A DNA stretch of 7,566 nucleotides from Thermoplasmata archaeon (lineage in GTDB: Archaea; Thermoplasmatota; Thermoplasmata; Lutacidiplasmatales; UBA184), in NCBI GenBank assembly GCA_030043865.1, contig JASHWZ010000037.1, forward strand, positions 1 through 7,566. Reading direction: 5' to 3'. This document shows positions 4,018 through 7,566 of the stretch, piece by piece. Below the pieces are notes generated by a model. The model did not search any database. It had not been told where the DNA came from and saw only the letters and a program-made list of their open reading frames with translations. Numbering within the stretch: the first letter of the stretch is position 1; each line of letters opens with the position of its first letter. The translations under genes were made by a program, and so were the position numbers.

Positions 4018-6705
4018 GTGCAGCCCCTCCGAACCCAGCGGCACCGACCGCGACGGGTCGAACGACTGGCGAGTCTCGCGGTCGTCGCGCTCCTGATCGT
4101 CCCCGTCGCCTCGATCCTAGGTGGTGGGTCGACACCGCTCGGGTCTCTCGCCGCGTCGGCACTGGCCGCGTCGGGCTCTCGGGCCCCGTCGACCGCGTCG
4201 GTCGCCACCTCGAGCCCGAGCGCGTCGGTCGCCGACAGCATGGATTGGGTCTCTTGGGCACCCACGCCCCCCGCCGCCCTCGAGAGCGCCGGCTTCGTGG
4301 CGAATGCGAGTTCGGGCTCGGGCGTGCTGTTCGGTGGGTTGGGGGCCGCCGGGCTCTCGGACGCCACCTACCTCTACTCCGAGACCTCGAACCTATGGAC
4401 GACGGCCGCCCCGACCACCGCTCCGTCGGCCCGGAGCGACTTCGGCTTCGGATTCAACGCGGCGACCGACGCGGCGGTCCTGTTCGGCGGTGAGACGAAC
4501 ACGGCGACGCAAGCCGTGTCGAACGCCACGTGGGAGTTCGACCTCGCGAGCGGGGAGTGGACCAACGTGCCGACGTCGGTCGCGCCGGCGGCGCGAGAGG
4601 ACCCAGCGTTCGCCGTCGGCGACGGCATCGCGCTCTTGTACGGCGGTTGGGCGCAGAACGTGAGCGGCTTCGGGGAGCTCACGTACTCCGACACCTGGGT
4701 GCTCAACCTCTCGACCGACCTGTGGACCCAGGTCCACCCGTCCGGCGGAACGCCCGGCGCGATCCATGGGGCGTCCCTCCTCTGGCAGCCCACGCTCGAC
4801 GAGTTCCTTCTCTTCGGGGGCTGCTACCCGTGCTCTTCGAACGTGTGGGCGTTCTCGCCCGCGAACCAGACCTGGCAGCGGCTCACCGTGGTCAGCGGGG
4901 TGCCGCCCCCGCGGATGGACGCCACCTGGGTGTGGGACCCCGCCGCGGGCGTCGACGTGCTGTTCGGAGGGACGAACGGGACGACCGTCTACGGCTCGAC
5001 CTACTACTACCAGCCCGGCATCCCGGACTGGACGGTGGCGTCGACCTCGGCGACTCCGCCCGCCCGGTACGATGCCGCCGCCGGCGTTCTCGACGCGTCC
5101 GACAACGCGAGCGTCTTCCTCACGGGAGGGGTCGACGCGAGCGGGCCTCTCGGGGACGTCTGGCGACTCGCCGAGGTTTCGAACCTGACCGTGAAGGTCG
5201 TCGACTCGGCGACCGGGCTCGGCATCGCGAACGCGACGGTCCAAGCGGGGCCGGACTCGGGACTCCTTACGAACGCGACCGGGTTCGCGACCGCGTACTC
5301 CCTACCCTCGAACGTTACGGCCGTCACCGCGACGCAGGCCGGGTACTCGCCGCGGTCGACCGCGGTCTGGCTGCCGCCGGGGGTTAGCGTCGAGATCTCT
5401 CTCTCGCTCCCGCCGCTCCCGCCCGCGACCGTGGAGGTGTCCGTCAAGGACCCGTCCGGGAACCCGGTCGCGGGCGCGTACGTCGCGCTGGCCTACGGAA
5501 CGCGCCCGCTCCCGGACTCGCCGCAGGTCACGGGAGCCTCCGGAGAGGTCGAGTACACGGACGTGCCGGCCGCGAATTACACCCTCACGGTGAATCGCAC
5601 CGGCGACCACACGTCCACCACCTCGATCGACGCCGCGTCCGGGTCGACCGTGCAGTCGAACATCACGCTCTCCCCCCTCTACCTGCTCGCCATCCGCACG
5701 TCGGCGCGACTGCCGAACGGGACCGTCGTAACGGCCGCGGGGGTCGAGCTCTCCGTCGACGGCAAATCGGTCGGGGTCTCGCCGGCGAACGGCTCGTTCA
5801 ACCGCTCGCTGGACGCGGTCGGAACCGTCACGGTCGTCGGGACGCTCTACGGATTCTACAACGCCTCGGGCTCGGTCAACGCCACGTTCACCGGCGTCGG
5901 CTACGTGAACCTGACCCTCCACGCTCAACCGTACCCTGTGATCACGATCGAGATCCTCGGTCAGCGCGGCAACGGGCCCGGGTTCCAGGTCCGGGCCGCG
6001 AACGTCACCGTCACGAACACCTCCGCTCTGGCGACCGGGCCGTTCCGCTCGACGTTCGTGACGAACGTCGAAGGTACGGTCACGTTCTCCCCGCCGACCG
6101 GGAACTACTCGGTCACGGTCTCCGCCGTCGGGTTCGTCACGAACGATTCGATCCCGAAGATCGTCGCGCCGCCGGGCGCGAACCTGAGCCGGACGTACTA
6201 CCTCAGCCTGATCGGATTTTCGAACATCGTCGTGCTCATCCTCAGCGCTGCCACCGGCAACCCTCCGATCGGCGGCGCGGCGGTCGCCCTGCGGTTCCTC
6301 GGGACGAACCTGAGCACGGGACTGCCGTTCCCGAACGAGTCGCGGCTGTCGCTCAAGACCGGGTTCGCGAACTTCTCGGGGGTGCCCCAGGCGAAGGTGC
6401 TCTGGACGGTCCTCGCCTCCGGCTACGAACCGGCGAACGGCTCGTTCCAAGTCGTCTTCGGCAGCCCGTCGAACGAGTTCATCATCTACCTCATCCCGGT
6501 TCCGCCGCCGAAGTACACGGGTCTCCGCATCTTCCCGGTGGCGTCGGAAGCGCTCTGGTGGCTCGTGTTCGTGCCGGTCGCGGCCCTGCTCGGCGCCCTG
6601 GTGTTCCTCACGGTCCTGCGGAACCCATCGTCGCGCGAGCGGGAGGTCCGGGAGGAAGCCGAGGCAGCGCGGGCGGGCGGCGGCCGGGCCGGTCGCCCAC
6701 CGTAA
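4018..6705 (+). CDS. Cell-surface Kelch beta-propeller protein with beta-sandwich repeats and C-terminal membrane anchor
   Basis: 895 residues from a GTG start. GTG 4018 is the only start codon between the promoter region and the signal sequence; the next in-frame ATG is Met75. The order is: basic N-terminus, then a hydrophobic signal core (about 18-34); a Ser/Ala linker (about 45-72); six Kelch-type repeats (76-385), each with a Trp-containing strand and a closing hydrophobic-GG strand (VLFGG 103-107, VLFGG 154-158, LLYGG 206-210, LLFGG 264-268, VLFGG 314-318, FLTGG 367-371); five beta-sandwich modules (about 388-466, 469-553, 555-638, 639-732, 733-829), most with the T-x-x-G...GY/GF pattern of carboxypeptidase-regulatory-like domains; a transmembrane helix (845-867); and a charged cytoplasmic tail (868-895). 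I count 29 N-X-S/T sequons, all outside the membrane segment and tail, which suggests a glycosylated envelope protein. The only cysteines are Cys269 and Cys272 (CYPC). No catalytic motif is visible; carbohydrate or protein binding is an inference. It is divergent from the helicase, and its stop is 5 bp from the next gene's stop. Confidence 0.88.
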   Translation: MQPLRTQRHRPRRVERLASLAVVALLIVPVASILGGGSTPLGSLAASALAASGSRAPSTASVATSSPSASVADSMDWVSWAPTPPAALESAGFVANASSGSGVLFGGLGAAGLSDATYLYSETSNLWTTAAPTTAPSARSDFGFGFNAATDAAVLFGGETNTATQAVSNATWEFDLASGEWTNVPTSVAPAAREDPAFAVGDGIALLYGGWAQNVSGFGELTYSDTWVLNLSTDLWTQVHPSGGTPGAIHGASLLWQPTLDEFLLFGGCYPCSSNVWAFSPANQTWQRLTVVSGVPPPRMDATWVWDPAAGVDVLFGGTNGTTVYGSTYYYQPGIPDWTVASTSATPPARYDAAAGVLDASDNASVFLTGGVDASGPLGDVWRLAEVSNLTVKVVDSATGLGIANATVQAGPDSGLLTNATGFATAYSLPSNVTAVTATQAGYSPRSTAVWLPPGVSVEISLSLPPLPPATVEVSVKDPSGNPVAGAYVALAYGTRPLPDSPQVTGASGEVEYTDVPAANYTLTVNRTGDHTSTTSIDAASGSTVQSNITLSPLYLLAIRTSARLPNGTVVTAAGVELSVDGKSVGVSPANGSFNRSLDAVGTVTVVGTLYGFYNASGSVNATFTGVGYVNLTLHAQPYPVITIEILGQRGNGPGFQVRAANVTVTNTSALATGPFRSTFVTNVEGTVTFSPPTGNYSVTVSAVGFVTNDSIPKIVAPPGANLSRTYYLSLIGFSNIVVLILSAATGNPPIGGAAVALRFLGTNLSTGLPFPNESRLSLKTGFANFSGVPQAKVLWTVLASGYEPANGSFQVVFGSPSNEFIIYLIPVPPPKYTGLRIFPVASEALWWLVFVPVAALLGALVFLTVLRNPSSREREVREEAEAARAGGGRAGRPP

Positions 6706-6710
6706 CCGCG

Positions 6711-7566
6711 CTACGGCCCGCTCGCCGGGGCGGGAGCGCCCCCGCCGTCCGACGGGCTCTCGGACGCCGGCGGTTCAACGCTGTCGGTCGCCGGAGCAAC
6801 CTCCGGGGACGACGGAGCGAGGTCCGTGGGAGGCGGTGGGGCTCGGGCCGGCGGCTCGACCGGTCGGTCGGTCGTTCGGACCAGTCCGAAGGCGGCGATC
6901 GCCACCGCCCCCACCGCGGCCGGGACCGTCCAGACCGGTACGAAGTACGCCCCGACGAGGAACGCCGCGGCCGCGACCGCACCATAAAACACCGGCTCGA
7001 GCCCGGGCGGCCAGGTGGCGAGCGGCGTCTCGCCGGTCGACCGGTCCTGGAACACCCCCCGCTGCGCGGGAGTGAAGCTGTAGGCGCCGGTGAAGTCGCG
7101 TTGCGCGTCGACGCTCCGGTAGGTCCGGACCGCGACCGGGAGCGGCGCGCCGAGCCCGGTCTGGGGCCGGGCGGTGACGAGCACGAGGCCCACGACCGAC
7201 ATCGCGACGGTCGCGGAGTAGACCGGGTCGAAGAACTGGTTCAGCGGGAGCGGCGGGCTCGCCGCTCCCGTGAGGAGGCCGCCGAACACTTGGAACTGCT
7301 GAGCCACGAGGGCGAAGAACTGGGTCTCGTAGGCGCTCGAGGTCGCGGACGGCCCGACGCCGACGGCCCCCGACGCGCTCGCGAGCAGGAAGAGTCCCCA
7401 CGTGATGGCCACGCCATAGACGAGGAGCCGGATTCCGAGCGGGCCGTCGTGCCGGGCCACGTAGCCGACCAGCACCCACGGTCCGCCGATGAGCAGGCCC
7501 ACGAAGATCGCGGGACCGTACGGCCCGAAGCTGGCCGGCGCGAGCGTCACGACGCCCGCGGTCACG
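6711..7566 (-). CDS. Polytopic membrane protein of unknown function, Pro-rich C-terminus (partial at 5' end)
   Basis: The frame is open to the window edge, so the true start may lie outside; a GTG at 7565 is the only start-like codon near the edge and would give 284 residues. Numbering from it, hydrophobic segments fit membrane helices at about 17-37, 45-68, 112-131, 190-210 and 212-230. A hydrophilic loop of about 58 residues separates the third and fourth (132-189, with YSFTPAQRGVFQDRSTGE). Residues 231-284 form a low-complexity Pro/Ala/Ser tail with acidic residues, likely disordered. I recognise no transporter or enzyme family. Its stop at 6711-6713 lies five bases from the Kelch gene's stop, so the two genes converge with no room for separate terminators. 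Translation without stops, the helix pattern and G/C third-position bias support a real gene. Confidence 0.7.
   Translation of the reverse strand, partial: VTAGVVTLAPASFGPYGPAIFVGLLIGGPWVLVGYVARHDGPLGIRLLVYGVAITWGLFLLASASGAVGVGPSATSSAYETQFFALVAQQFQVFGGLLTGAASPPLPLNQFFDPVYSATVAMSVVGLVLVTARPQTGLGAPLPVAVRTYRSVDAQRDFTGAYSFTPAQRGVFQDRSTGETPLATWPPGLEPVFYGAVAAAAFLVGAYFVPVWTVPAAVGAVAIAAFGLVRTTDRPVEPPARAPPPPTDLAPSSPEVAPATDSVEPPASESPSDGGGAPAPASGP

Noticed and set aside
4196..4240. Direct repeat GCGTCGGTCGCC in the Ser/Ala linker of the Kelch protein
   Set aside because: It is explained by repeated Ala-Ser-Val-Ala coding with biased codons in a low-complexity linker; not a mobile or structural element.
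3927..4493. Alternative frame with GTG 3927 and ATG 3975 as a separate small gene or as the true Kelch start
   Set aside because: It is out of frame with the signal peptide and propeller, and its translation is Arg/Pro-rich without features. Joining it to the Kelch frame would need a frameshift that nothing supports.
5302..6450. Long minus-strand open frame (382 codons) antisense to the Kelch protein
   Set aside because: It is a low-complexity Arg/Asp/Gly translation that mirrors the sense frame's codon bias; the plus frame has domains, sequons and a membrane helix.
6858..6880. CGGT-type short tandem repeat
   Set aside because: It is three imperfect units inside the coding frame of the membrane protein (RTTDRP region); codon bias is enough to explain it.

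Overview
The window (about 70% G+C by eye) reads as chromosomal DNA of a high-GC archaeon. A member of the Thermoplasmatota is my best guess, but this is inference and no rRNA or marker gene is present. The reasons are: a large secreted glycoprotein-like protein with dense N-X-S/T sequons and a C-terminal membrane anchor; most starts without a Shine-Dalgarno sequence but with a small AT-rich patch about 26-34 nt upstream of the ATG, the spacing expected of a TATA box in leaderless archaeal transcription; and short intergenic spaces. I see no RNA genes, insertion sequences, CRISPR arrays or integration sites.

Layout from left to right. Positions 3-50 may be the last residues of a plus-strand gene. 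A universal stress protein lies on the minus strand (47-544). It diverges from a plus-strand FAD-dependent oxidoreductase of the DAO fold (604-1812) across a 59-bp gap that holds one AT-rich element suited to serve both. The oxidoreductase converges on, and overlaps by 197 bp, a minus-strand nucleoside phosphorylase/hydrolase-family gene (1616-2476). That gene follows a DEAD-box RNA helicase on the same strand (2533-3834), and the two could be co-transcribed. A 183-bp divergent region (3835-4017) carries a perfect 8-bp inverted repeat beside a CTTAAG element. It separates the helicase from a gene for an 895-residue surface protein (4018-6705) with a signal sequence, a six-bladed Kelch-type propeller, five beta-sandwich repeats, a C-terminal membrane helix and a short charged cytoplasmic tail. 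Five bases further on, a minus-strand polytopic membrane protein with a Pro-rich C-terminal tail (6711 to the window end) is cut by the window edge.

The genes do not form an obvious pathway. Four look like housekeeping or stress functions (stress protein, amine/amino-acid oxidoreductase, nucleoside-cleaving enzyme, RNA helicase) and two are envelope proteins. I found no clear undescribed multi-gene system. The points most worth following are the architecture of the Kelch surface protein with its single CYPC motif, the loss of phosphate-binding residues in the phosphorylase-family protein, the long convergent tail overlap, and the inverted repeat in the helicase/Kelch divergent promoter region. 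Every coding region here is described from sequence reading alone; no database search was run.
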